This document shows, piece by piece, positions 48,301 to 57,200 of a DNA stretch of 64,000 nt (position 1 is its first letter; each line of letters starts with the position of its first letter). The position numbers and the translations under genes are program-made. This DNA comes from Centropus unirufus (Eukaryota > Chordata > Aves > Cuculiformes > Centropidae). The notes beneath the pieces are model-generated. The model did no database searches and was not told where the DNA came from. It was given only the letters and a program-made list of their open reading frames with translations. The stretch is from contig VYZI01000256.1 of assembly GCA_013397695.1 (NCBI GenBank), positions 779,687 through 843,686 of the forward strand, in the 5' to 3' direction.

Positions 48301-51300
48301 ACCTGGGGGAACTCTGAAGCACATGAGCAGGAAGGCAGGCACCACAGAGCTCAGTCATTGCTTGTGAGTAATAATGAACCCACTGGCTTTTCCTGCATAT
48401 TGCCGATTCACAGAGGCACAACTGTCCGTGTGCTTTGCTCTTTCCCACAGCAGGGTGAGAATCCCAGGGATGTTTGCTGGGCTTATCCCAGGCCCATGTT
48501 ACCTAAGCACAGAGGTTCTATTCCACACGCACACAAGACCAAACAGTGATGAGTCCAGTTTCTGTGTTTTCCCTCACCCCAGCCGCAAATCACTTGAGTG
48601 CTTACAATCCTCCCTCACGTTCCCACACTGCTGGAACAGCTCAAACCAATGGGAAGCTGATGTCTGGACTAATTGTGATTTGCGGCTGGGGTGAATTAGA
48701 CCAATTGTGGTCTAATCTAGGACAACACGTACAACCTACCTAACTGAAGTCTTTGAAATTCAATTTTATCAGATGTAGTTTATGCACAGAAAGTTTAAAA
48801 ACTCAGTAGTGGAGCAGTTTTTATATCAGCTTGGACCTCAAGCTCTGCATGTTTTGTTTGTTAACCACCAAAGCGCCTGTGAAAGCAGTAACCAAATGAA
48901 AATTGACCGTTAAGAGCGGGTCTGCTCAGATCACTCACCTTCCGGGCCCGCAGCACCAATGCTGCAGTTGCGCAGAGCGAGGGACACGCAAACCCACATT
49001 GGAATCTGCACCCAGACGAGCATAGTGGCTTTGAAGGGATGGCAGTTGTCCCGCACATACAGTTCCGTAACAATCCGACGTAGGTTCTTCTTGAAGTGGA
49101 ACCTTTCAGGAAGGAAAAACAAAAGCCCTCTCACAATGCCTGCTCCAGAGTAACTTCCCCAGTTTGAAAGAGCAATTCTACAGGCCATGCATCTCAAATT
49201 GGCATCTTCAGGTGCAGCTCTGGAACACCTCAAAGTCTTTCCTCTTCAAATAGATGTCTCTCCCACCCCACTTTCCTCACAGCTTTTATCCCTGTTGCTA
49301 TAAGCAGCTTTCACAACAGTTTCTCATTGCCACCCACCAGTAACTTGTGAGGTATTTTATTCTATGGTGGTTTTTGTCTGAACTAGGGTCTAACTTCCCC
49401 AACACAGAAGCAATCAGCAGGTTATGTGATCCCCAGTTTAGATACGGTGCTACAGGACCACAACCAGTGAAGCCTCGAGTTCCACCAATATCCAAATACC
49501 ATGAAAAAGTTAAGAAAAATTCAGCCACAAGGAAATACAACCGAACGAATCCTGGATTTCACTTAGTGACCCTAAACTCATCACAAGGGCAGAGCTTTAA
49601 AACAGATAAAGTCTGAAGGGCAATTCAACAAACACAGAAGGTAGAAGTGTTAAATTCTAAACTTTGGGCAATGAGACTCTTTCTCGGTGAGACTTTCCCT
49701 CCTGTCATCCCGCAATCCAGAATGGATTTTTATACAATCAACACATTACCTGGCCACTTTTTCAGACCAACCCAGTTGCTTCCCACGCACAGACACCTCA
49801 TAGCGAAGACGCTCAGCTAGTCCTTTAATCTCAGGCTGCAAATTTTCCAGCTAGCTGAAGAAAAGGAAAGATGTTTATGCACAGTTACAGGGCACAAGCG
49901 CTTGCCCACCTGACACGAGACAGACATAAAAAATTACTTAGAAGGACACAGCTCATATCGGCAAACACCTTTTATCTTTAAAAACAAACATCCAAAGGTG
50001 CTACTGAGAAGTGCTGACAGTAATGATCAAATGCGTTATTCTACTGCTAAAAGAAAGAAATACAGAATTAGACTTTTTGTCTCCATTCAGGAATTGTGAC
50101 CAGCTAATTATCAAAAAAAGGCTTCAATGCTATTTCAACAAGACTTGAAGCCCAGCAGGGCACGCAACATTGCAGTCACAACCCTGATGAAGCAGCAGAG
50201 TCCCTGTTATGTGCGAGTGGAATGCAAATATTCCCCTTTACAATCAAGTGAGAAGGAAAAACGAACAAGCACTGCTCTAGAAGAGCACAAAAACACCCCA
50301 AACCTCCTGTAATAGAATAACGGAAGGATGTTTTTCCTGTGGGGAAGTTGTTAAAATTACGGCTGCTGAAGGAAGGTGTCTGCCCTGACCCTCCTGACCT
50401 CCACAGGTGGAGAATCATTCCCAGGCGAGCCAAATCCCAGCAGTTATGCAGAATCGCCAGCCCTCCTGGGCAGCCCAAGGAGCCTGCTTTGCACCAGCCC
50501 CAGCATTTCTCCTTGCTTCTGAGGGCAAACACAGCACGTTTATGGCTGGCTGTGTCACAGGTCAGAGGAGCTTTGGAGAGGGCTTTGTTTCAGCCGGCAC
50601 CTCACGCCATGGTGCTCCTCCAAGCCTTCTGACACCTACATGAAAACCAGTCACCTCAAGAGGGACATTCCCCACCTCCCAAGAGGGCTGGGAACAGGTC
50701 TGTCCCCGCAGAAATCCCTGCATTTGCAGGCCCTGATGAGGGGGACACAGCAGTGACCTGCACGGCTTGCACCAGCACCACCCCTGAGCTCACCTCTTGG
50801 AGGATATGCCATGAGGGAGCCCACCTCAACCCCCCGAGGGACCCATAGCCCCAAAGGACCTGCTGTGAGTAACCCGGAGCCCCGAGGGGCCCAGACCCCC
50901 AACACTGAGGGAACTGACACCCCAAGAATCTTAGGTGGGATCCAGTCTGGGGGGACGCAGTGCCCTGAGGGATCCAAGTTGAAGGACCTCGAGCCCTGAA
51001 GGATCTAAAGCCCCAAGGGATCCCTTGAGGGACCCAGAGCCCTGAGGAATGTGCCGAGAGGCATTCAGAGCCTTGAGAGACCTTGAGCCCCAAGGATCGT
51101 CCCTGCGGGACACACGGCGAGGGATGCCTTGAAGGACCCCGAGCCTCGAAGGAAGCGGAACCCCATGAGATGAGCCGCCCCGAGGGCCCCAAGCCGAGAG
51201 CTCCGGCCGCACCTTGGCGAGGAGGCGGCGCTGCCTGGCGGCGATGGGCAGGGTGACGGCGGTGCGGAGCAGCGCGGCGCCCCCCGCGATGGCGGCCCAG

Positions 51301-51718
51301 CACGGCAGCCCCGCCGCGNNNNNNNNNNNNNNNNNNNNNNNNNNNNNNNNNNNNNNNNNNNNNNNNNNNNNNNNNNNNNNNNNNNNNNNNNNNNNNNNNN
51401 NNNNNNNNNNNNNNNNNNNNNNNNNNNNNNNNNNNNNNNNNNNNNNNNNNNNNNNNNNNNNNNNNNNNNNNNNNNNNNNNNNNNNNNNNNNNNNNNNNNN
51501 NNNNNNNNNNNNNNNNNNNNNNNNNNNNNNNNNNNNNNNNNNNNNNNNNNGGGGCGGGAGGCGCCCGCACTGCGCACGCGCCCGGAGCCGAGGGAAGGGG
51601 CGGGGAGAACGGCGCGCGCCAACCACCGCAGGGCTGAGGGGGCACGCGCCCCTGGCGGGCGGGGGTGGGGAAGGAAGAGGCGCCCCGCGCGCGCGCGCCC
51701 GCCTCCCGCGGCGGCCAT
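45199..51718 (-). CDS. COX18: COX18, mitochondrial inner-membrane insertase (six exons, exon 1 with assembly gap)
   Basis: COX18 is an Oxa1/YidC/Alb3-family insertase of the inner mitochondrial membrane; it helps export the C-terminal tail of COX2 during complex IV assembly. Exons on the minus strand: 51718-51213 (with Ns 51550-51319), 49850-49750, 49102-48939, 47292-47180, 46214-46107 and 45372-45199 (TGA at 45201-45199). All introns are GT-AG; exons 2-6 give 219 codons in one frame. Family hallmarks are the first membrane segment (GLPCWAAIAGGAALLRTAVT), ELYVRDNCHPFKATMLVWVQ, WFRDLTAPDSTWILP and LYWVSSSIVGLSHNLLL. The chosen ATG (51718-51716) opens an Arg-rich, acid-free leader suited to mitochondrial import. 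The length resembles the roughly 330-residue mammalian protein. Confidence 0.93.
46107..46214 (-). CDS. COX18: COX18 exon 5
   Basis: 108-bp, 36-codon exon, phase 0 at both ends, encoding LFASHKKEASRFQKLATNFF and RLLSVVMVPVAATVPS: a basic loop followed by the next membrane helix. The acceptor is TTTCAG before CTCTTTG; the donor is CCATCC before GTAAGT. Confidence 0.94.
47180..47292 (-). CDS. COX18: COX18 exon 4
   Basis: 113-bp exon encoding VQEQFSTGGALWFRDLTAPD and STWILPVSLGLVNLLIVE: the loop with the W-F-x-D-L-T-x-P-D pattern shared with Oxa1/YidC proteins, then a membrane segment. The acceptor is ATTCTTGTAG; the donor is GTGGAG before GTAGGC. Compared with my memory of the human protein, a few residues before VQEQ are missing at the exon 3/4 junction. 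Confidence 0.95.
48574..48715. repeat. Inverted-repeat element in COX18 intron 3
   Basis: TCACCCCAGCCGCAAATCAC at 48574-48593 is exactly complementary to 48675-48694: 20-bp perfect arms around an 81-bp spacer. Directly beside it, TTAGACCA (48696-48703) and TGGTCTAA (48708-48715) form a second hairpin. It could be a small non-autonomous DNA element or a structured RNA; neither is proven. Confidence 0.85.
48939..49102 (-). CDS. COX18: COX18 exon 3: conserved core and membrane helix
   Basis: 164-bp exon encoding FHFKKNLRRIVTELYVRDNC, then HPFKATMLVWVQIPMWVCVS and LALRNCSIGAAGPE. The ELYVRDNCHPFK segment followed by a hydrophobic helix is a strong match to COX18 proteins. The acceptor is CCTGAAAG and the donor CCGGAAG before GTGAGT. 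Confidence 0.95.
49750..49850 (-). CDS. COX18: COX18 exon 2
   Basis: 101-bp exon encoding LENLQPEIKGLAERLRYEVS and VRGKQLGWSEKVAR, the charged segment after the first membrane helix. The acceptor is CTTCAGCTAG before CTGGAA; the donor is GGCCAG before GTAATG. The acceptor carries two AGs four bases apart; only the nearer one keeps frame with exon 1. Confidence 0.93.
50820..51200 (+). repeat. Degenerate minisatellite in COX18 intron 1
   Basis: Many imperfect copies of a short GAGGGACCCAGAGCCC-like unit, for example CCCCGAGGGACCCATAGCCC, GAGGGACCCAGAGCCCTGAG and CCTTGAGCCCCAAGGATC. Spacing is irregular, about 20-30 bp. It ends near the exon 1 splice donor. Confidence 0.7.
51213..51718 (-). CDS. 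COX18: COX18 exon 1: targeting leader and first membrane segment, gapped
   Basis: Upstream of the N run the minus strand reads ATG (51718-51716, AACATGGCC context) then MAAAGGGRARAGRLFLPH and ALRWLARAVLPAPSLGSGR: many Arg, no Asp or Glu, typical of a mitochondrial presequence. Downstream of the Ns it reads AAGLPCWAAIAGGAALLRTA and VTLPIAARQRRLLAK, then donor GTGCGG at 51212. The two halves are in different frames if the gap is taken as exactly 232 bases (ATG to exon end spans 506 bases). The gap size is therefore probably an estimate, or the start lies elsewhere. The start is inferred, not proven. Confidence 0.75.
51319..51550. other. Assembly gap of 232 Ns inside COX18 exon 1
   Basis: Run of N in the most GC-rich part of the window. 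It hides part of the COX18 N-terminal region. The N count is not compatible with one uninterrupted frame from the proposed ATG, so it should not be read as exact. Confidence 0.97.
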
Positions 51719-51809
51719 GTTGAATGGGGCAAGGGGGCCGGGCCCGGTGCCGCCTCCTCCCACAGCTCCATTGGCCTTCCACGTTAAAGCTCCCCGTTCC
51801 ACGTCATTG

Positions 51810-51845
51810 CTCAAATAAAAAGCAGTTCTCAAATAAAAAGCAGTT
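51810..51845 (+). repeat. Perfect 18-bp tandem duplication upstream of COX18
   Basis: CTCAAATAAAAAGCAGTT occurs twice without spacer (51810-51827 and 51828-51845), right at the upstream edge of the CpG-rich promoter. Confidence 0.9.
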
Positions 51846-52104
51846 ACGGGTGAAATAGAGGTGAAAAAAATTGTATGGCTCCTCTGTGGTAATGTTCCTA
51901 GTCCACCCTTCCACAGCCACAATGGATTCCTCCATTCCAAGGACCAAAGTCCTTGAATTCCATGGACCTGGCCTAAAAGCTCCAAGGCCTCATCCAACCT
52001 CCACTGCCCCTGCCACAGCTGGGCTTTTCCACATCACCAAGTAACAAACTGTTCTTCTGGCCCCTAGAATTCCTGGCCATCATAAAAGGCTCAGGGGGAG
52101 TGTG

Positions 52105-52500
52105 GAATAAGGCAATCATGGAACAGGTGGCTTGGAGGGGACCTCAAAGCCCATCCAGTCCCACCCCCTACCATGGGCAAGGGCACCTCCCACTGGATCA
52201 GGGTCTCCAAGCCCCATCGCACCTGGCTTTGAGGAGGGCTTGGGGCAGCCACCACTGCCCTGGGCAACCCAGGCCAGGTCTCCCACCCCTGCAGCCCCCA
52301 AGAAAACATTTCTGCCCAAGATGTCATCTCAATCTCCCCTCTTTCAGCTTCAAGCCCTTACCCTTTGTCCTATCCATGCCTTCCCTGGTCAAGAGCCCAT
52401 CTCCAGCTTTCCTGGAGCCCCTTTCAACATTAGAAACTGCTCTGAGGTCTTCCTGGAGACCCGCCCCTAACCCCAGGCCTCCCAGCCCATCCACACGAAT
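52105..52500 (-). mobile_element. CR1 LINE between ANKRD17 and COX18
   Basis: The plus strand shows the reverse complement of CR1: CCATCCAGTCCCACCCCCTA, GGGCACCTCCCACTGGATCA, AAAACATTTCTGCCCAAGAT and CTTTCCTGGAGCCCCTTTCA. Minus-oriented, the same sense as both genes. It may lie within the ANKRD17 3' UTR if the distal poly(A) signal is not used first. Confidence 0.92.
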
Positions 52501-52554
52501 TCCTAAACCAAAACCCTACTGAGGGTGAAAGGTCATACTGAAGGCTGGGAGCGC

Positions 52555-52560
52555 TTTATT
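52555..52560 (-). terminator. Candidate distal poly(A) signal of ANKRD17
   Basis: AATAAA on the minus strand, 1.7 kb downstream of the ANKRD17 stop and just upstream, in transcript sense, of the antisense-placed CR1 element. No other gene could use it. Position and motif are the only evidence. Confidence 0.3.
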
Positions 52561-53849
52561 CTCCACAGGTGCTGCAGTGGAGGTTCAGTTACTCACTCTG
52601 GTCCCCTTGTGCCTCTCAGTTCCTCACCCTATGCATTTCAGGTGAGACACTGGGGGAAAAAAGCACCTACTTTTATGTAGAGCATCTCCTTGATGCTTGG
52701 TATGGAGAGGAGTGGGCACACACCTCAGACACCACAGGATTTAGAAGCCAGGAGGGACCTTTGCACAAGGATTTTGTTCTTCTGGCTTTGAAAAGAATGT
52801 GGTAATCAACACTTCTTCAAGCACTTCTCAAATTCCAGCCACAACAGCAGACCTCGAACACACCCTGGATACATTTTCTCCAGGTTGTAACCCTTGGGAC
52901 AGTAACATTCCCAGAAGTGCTGATCCCAAGTACATCCCAAGGGAAAATGCAGCTTTCCTTTAGCCGGCCTCCATGGAGGATAACCAGCAACTAAGCATGC
53001 TGGCCCTCGCTTGTCCTGCAGGGTAAGTCTGCCTGGTAGATCCACTTTAAACCATTCGTACACAACCGGTGCAGGGATCCTGCCTCACAGGATGCATTGC
53101 TGAGCCTTCACATCTAGTGCTGCTTTTCCCTCCAGGCAGAGAAGCTGACAGCTCCTGAAGGTGGCCATGAGGGAATTCTCACTGGGACTTTTCCAAATAA
53201 ACCTTCACGTAGCAGTAACCCAGTTCGGAGCAAGACATCACCCACTGGAACAAAGGCACTTACTCGGCAATAAGCCTTCCTCTGGAGCCCGCTGCCATGA
53301 GGGAAGAGCTGCTGAAGCTGCAAGGTCATTCCTGAACTCACACACCACGGATGTGTTCTCAATGCCTGTGGCAGGCACAGGAAGGCAGGAGGAAGAGAAG
53401 ACCTGGGGGGTCTCATGGAACAGAGCAGACTTTGCTGCAAGAATAATTTGGAATAGCTGCTGCAGCATAATCCATTTACCCTGTTTATCAGGCAGGGGGG
53501 GCTTCAACATGAAAACAACCCCGAATGCACCAAAATGCTGTGTTCTTGAGTGCTTTATGGCAAAATGCCTTCCATGGAAGGAGGGAGATGGGAACCAGGA
53601 ATATTTAGTTAACTGATGTATGCCTTCTCAAGGAAATTAAACACATGGGGGACCTCCCCACAACCCCCTTTTTGTTTATAATGTACTTAAATTACACAAG
53701 TAGAAAAATTATGCTTATTAATAGTTTAATGTATGAAGGAAACATCCAGATTTCTGAATATGAAGGTACATATCTCACATTAATTTAAGTCTACATAAAG
53801 TAGAGCCTCTATACTGACATATTGAAATTTACTTTCTGCTTAGCCATTT
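52561..53849. other. Sequence between CR1 and ANKRD17 3' UTR, function unclear
   Basis: Probably distal ANKRD17 3' UTR or its downstream flank. No gene-like frame. The part from about 53650 upward is AT-rich like the proximal UTR. Confidence 0.4.
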
Positions 53850-54234
53850 GTTATGTAAACAATTGTACATTTATTTGCCATTCTAAAACTTCAGGATCAA
53901 GTTTACATAATTTTGCTAAATTTCTGTGTTTGCTCAGAAGCAGTTTACAGTACTAAAACCAACCAGCCAAAGAACAGCTTCAACAGAAAGTTATGTCAGA
54001 AAAATAAAGAGGAAAGGAAAGAAGAAAGGCTAACTAAGTTGAAACGTATGATGGTAGGGAACGGGCGGTCACAATGTTCACAGAAAAAGGTCAGTTAGTA
54101 AGTTCTTCTGCAAAAAGCCTACACACTTCAGTCAAGCACATCAGTAGAATGATCTGGGAGCACATAAACGGTTTCAGCCATTTGTACTTTCCTCTGCAGA
54201 AAAAGGAATCCCAAGGCTCGCATGTTGATCCCAC
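53850..54234 (-). other. ANKRD17: ANKRD17 3' UTR, proximal part (distal end uncertain)
   Basis: AT-rich sequence directly after the stop. On the minus strand there is an AATAAA signal at 53875-53870 and an ATTAAA at 53730-53725; a further AATAAA lies at 52560-52555, about 1.7 kb past the stop. Mammalian ANKRD17 has a 3' UTR of a couple of kilobases as I recall, so the distal signal may be the main one. Without transcript data the end cannot be fixed. Confidence 0.45.
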
Positions 54235-54294
54235 TCAGCCAAGCTGGTTCATATGCACGCTGTTCATGTGAGGTGTCCAAGTTCCAGTCCACAC
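54235..54294 (-). CDS. ANKRD17: ANKRD17 last coding exon and stop
   Basis: 60-bp terminal coding segment, too short for ordinary open-frame detection. After acceptor TTTCAG it reads VWTGTWTPHMNSVHMNQLG and TGA at 54237-54235. The ending HMNSVHMNQLG is the known C-terminus of ANKRD17 as I recall it. A 3' untranslated region follows towards lower coordinates. Confidence 0.92.
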   Translation of the reverse strand: MWTGTWTPHMNSVHMNQLG

Positions 54295-57200
54295 CTGAAA
54301 CAGAGAGCTGGCTTTAACACCGTGCTCGACACAGCCCAGAGGTCAAAAACATCATAGGCAGCACATGAGGGTTTTCCCTACACCTCATTAAACCCTGACA
54401 CCAGACAATACAGCAGTCAATCATGGAATCACTACTGAATCGCTTGGTTGGAAAATACCTTTGAGATCAAATTGAACCACACTGAGCTCCTCTCAGCACT
54501 TCTTTTACCCCGCTGTAATCAGGTAAGGAAAGAGGGAAAAGGGGTTTAAATTTCCCACCTACCTCGGCCAAAGGGTCTCCCCCTCCCTTTATATTTGGTG
54601 TGAAAAACACAGTTACTCATCCTGCCTCCACAGCAACATGCGAGACATCAGTGCTGTTCATGTGCAGCAGTTCCTCCTCTCTAGCCACACGGATGTAATA
54701 AACATTCTGCTGTTCCATGGGAAAAGCGTATCCCTTCAGAGCAGGGAAATGAGCACTCCCTCCAAACATGCCAGGTCTGTGCCAGGGAGAGGGAATACGA
54801 CTCTAGAGATGCACAGCATCATTTGCAAGGAGTGCCTGGAGACTTTCAGAGCAAGAGACCCTCTTAGGAAGTGGAAACCATGAAGAACTTCATTCCTGGA
54901 ACCTTGAGCTATTTCCCTCCACACCAACAGCCTCTGCTCTGGGGAAACAACTACAAAGCAAAGCCTTCCTCAGGGGACAAAGCTTCCTCACTGAACCTCA
55001 AGTCACCTCATGGCAGTCATGAGCCACTTGAGGGCAACACCTGAACTGTGGACAACAGCAGAGTGCCCCTTCCCTGCATGCCCACTGCTGGGTGCCCTCT
55101 TGGCAGCCTGGGGGGTTCCCAAGCATGTTAAGTCCAGAAATGTTTCAGTTTAATAATAGAGTAACAGAGCTCCCTGGATAATAAAAATAAACACAGGGAA
55201 CAATCCAGCAAGGGCATCTGCTGATCTATTACAGGAGTAGCTACTGGCTGAGTGCGGGGGGGCAAGAGGTTTAGGGGAACATAATTCCTGTTCCTATCTT
55301 ATAGCTAGTGGGAAGCCTATAAAACAAGTGAGATTCGAGCAGGGGATGAGAGCTTGTTACTTCTCAGGCAGTGAAGATTCCAGACCTTTCAGAGCCTCAA
55401 ACAACCCTTCAGACCTCATGCTGTTTTGGGGAAGTGAAAACCAATATAAGGCTTTTCTCACCAAAGCGGATCAACTGTGTTCTCCAGATGCAGAACCACA
55501 CAGACCGAAATCAGGATAATTTCAAGTAAAATGTGGAGTGTAAAACTCTTTTCTAGCCAAACTTGCCCACAACACATCATCAAAAAGCTGATTTGTAGTA
55601 ATTAACCAGATGCCTGCTTTGAGTAAAGAGGCAGCTTCCCTGAGACCTGCATCTCATCTCCCAAGCACAGCCATGCTCACAGAGGTAACCACAGTGCCCT
55701 ACTCCGAGCTGCACTAACTCAGCGATACTGATGGTTTCTCAAGACAGCTCATACACTTTCAGGGGGATAAAAAATGCTCAGAAGCTGTCAGTGAGCATGT
55801 ACAGCACTCAGTGCTGTAATGAGTAAGGGGCTGTATCAGCTCCTTGGGGACACAAGCAGAAAGCAGCAGCACTGAACGTTATTTCTGTATGTTCTAACAG
55901 CTGGGATCTCACCTTCCTCACAGCGTTTTCTAGTTTAAAACAAAATTGTGTATATAAAAATAGAAAAATTACCGTCTGAGGCCCGTTATTTTCTGTGGAA
56001 TTAGAGACCATCTTTATCAGCGAGTTCCAGGATGGGTCAGCAGCATGAGGCCCATTGAATATAGGACCTCCAGTACCATCTGCGATGGGGGCTACAGGAG
56101 GAATCATTGCGTTCCCATACACAGAAAAAGGCATACCCTGCGGGGAGGAAAAGCAAGAATCGGAGTGGGTTCACAAACACTGCCTACTGCATGTGCAGTG
56201 ACACAAGGCAGGGCATGTTACAGAAATTCTGTCTTAAAGCAGTAATAAAATGCCTGACTTCAAAACCTTTCCATGCATTTCTTTATCACATCATTGATGA
56301 GTTATTTTTCCCTAGAGCCAGGCTGCTGCGATACCATGAGGCCAGGTTGGCATTTGACAGCTCACACGTGCTCAGCTGCAGAGTGAGCGGCACCTCCGTG
56401 TCATTCATCTGCCTCACACACTGATGGGGAAACTGAGCAGAACCGTGCACGCCAAGCCCAAGAAGGTCATTACCCCGACTTTTGGGAAGTCCATGTATCC
56501 TGCAGGAACGGGCTGATGGAATGTACCAGAAGGCGTCACAATTCCCGTGCTGTCTCTCTCCATGGCTTGATGCGAGAATACCCCTGGATCTGACATGGGC
56601 CGGTGGATCATGTGGCTCCCCATTCCGCTGTGGCACCAGTCCACTTTATCTAATGGCACAGGAGACACAGCAACAGCATTTTAACACCTAAATTCCCAAA
56701 TGAAATGCCCACACACTGGAAGGTTTCTAAGAGGCATTTACTCAGCTTGTGGTTCCTGTGCATCTAACACCTGCATCAAAGTGTTGGTAGATGGAGAGCA
56801 TAAGAAATGGTATGACTGGAAAGAAAAAAAGGCAACACAAACTCAAACCATGAACTGCGTGATTCTCACCAGAAGCAGCCCCACCTGGGCCATGAGTTAG
56901 AGTTCAGTATTAACTCCTGTTGTACAAGATCACCTGCTTATCACCAGGGAGAAAGAATACAGCTGAGACATCTTCATTTTCCCTCTTCCCAAGTCAAATG
57001 CTCCTCTCTCAGTTCATCCCTGCAAACCCTGTGGGTTTACTTCCTCTCTTCTTTCTCACTTTGAGTAACCAATTCTCCCAGCCAGGGTGTTTCAGAACCT
57101 CTGAGGTTTCCCGAGACCTCAGTGAGTGGGCAGGAGGGCAACCACAAGTCCCTGCTCCCTCTCCTTTGGTAAAAGCACTCCTGTGTTGCGAGGTGCTCGC

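Larger units (their letters stand above)
51200..51810 (-). promoter_or_regulatory. CpG island and promoter of COX18
   Basis: Very GC- and CpG-rich sequence surrounds the N gap, with GGGGCGGG GC boxes near 51551 and 51598. On the minus strand, a CCAAT box lies at 51774-51770, about 52 bases before the proposed ATG, and a CRE-like TGACGTGG at 51806-51799. The ATG sits in AACATGGCCGCC, which resembles a YY1 site often found at start codons of housekeeping genes. The transcription start probably falls between the CCAAT box and the ATG (inference). Confidence 0.6.

Noticed and set aside
50656..51771. Minus-strand open frames of 283-371 codons across the N gap
   Set aside because: They are open only because Ns carry no stops and the intron 1 minisatellite is stop-poor. 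Only the COX18 exon 1 part (51213 upward) is real.
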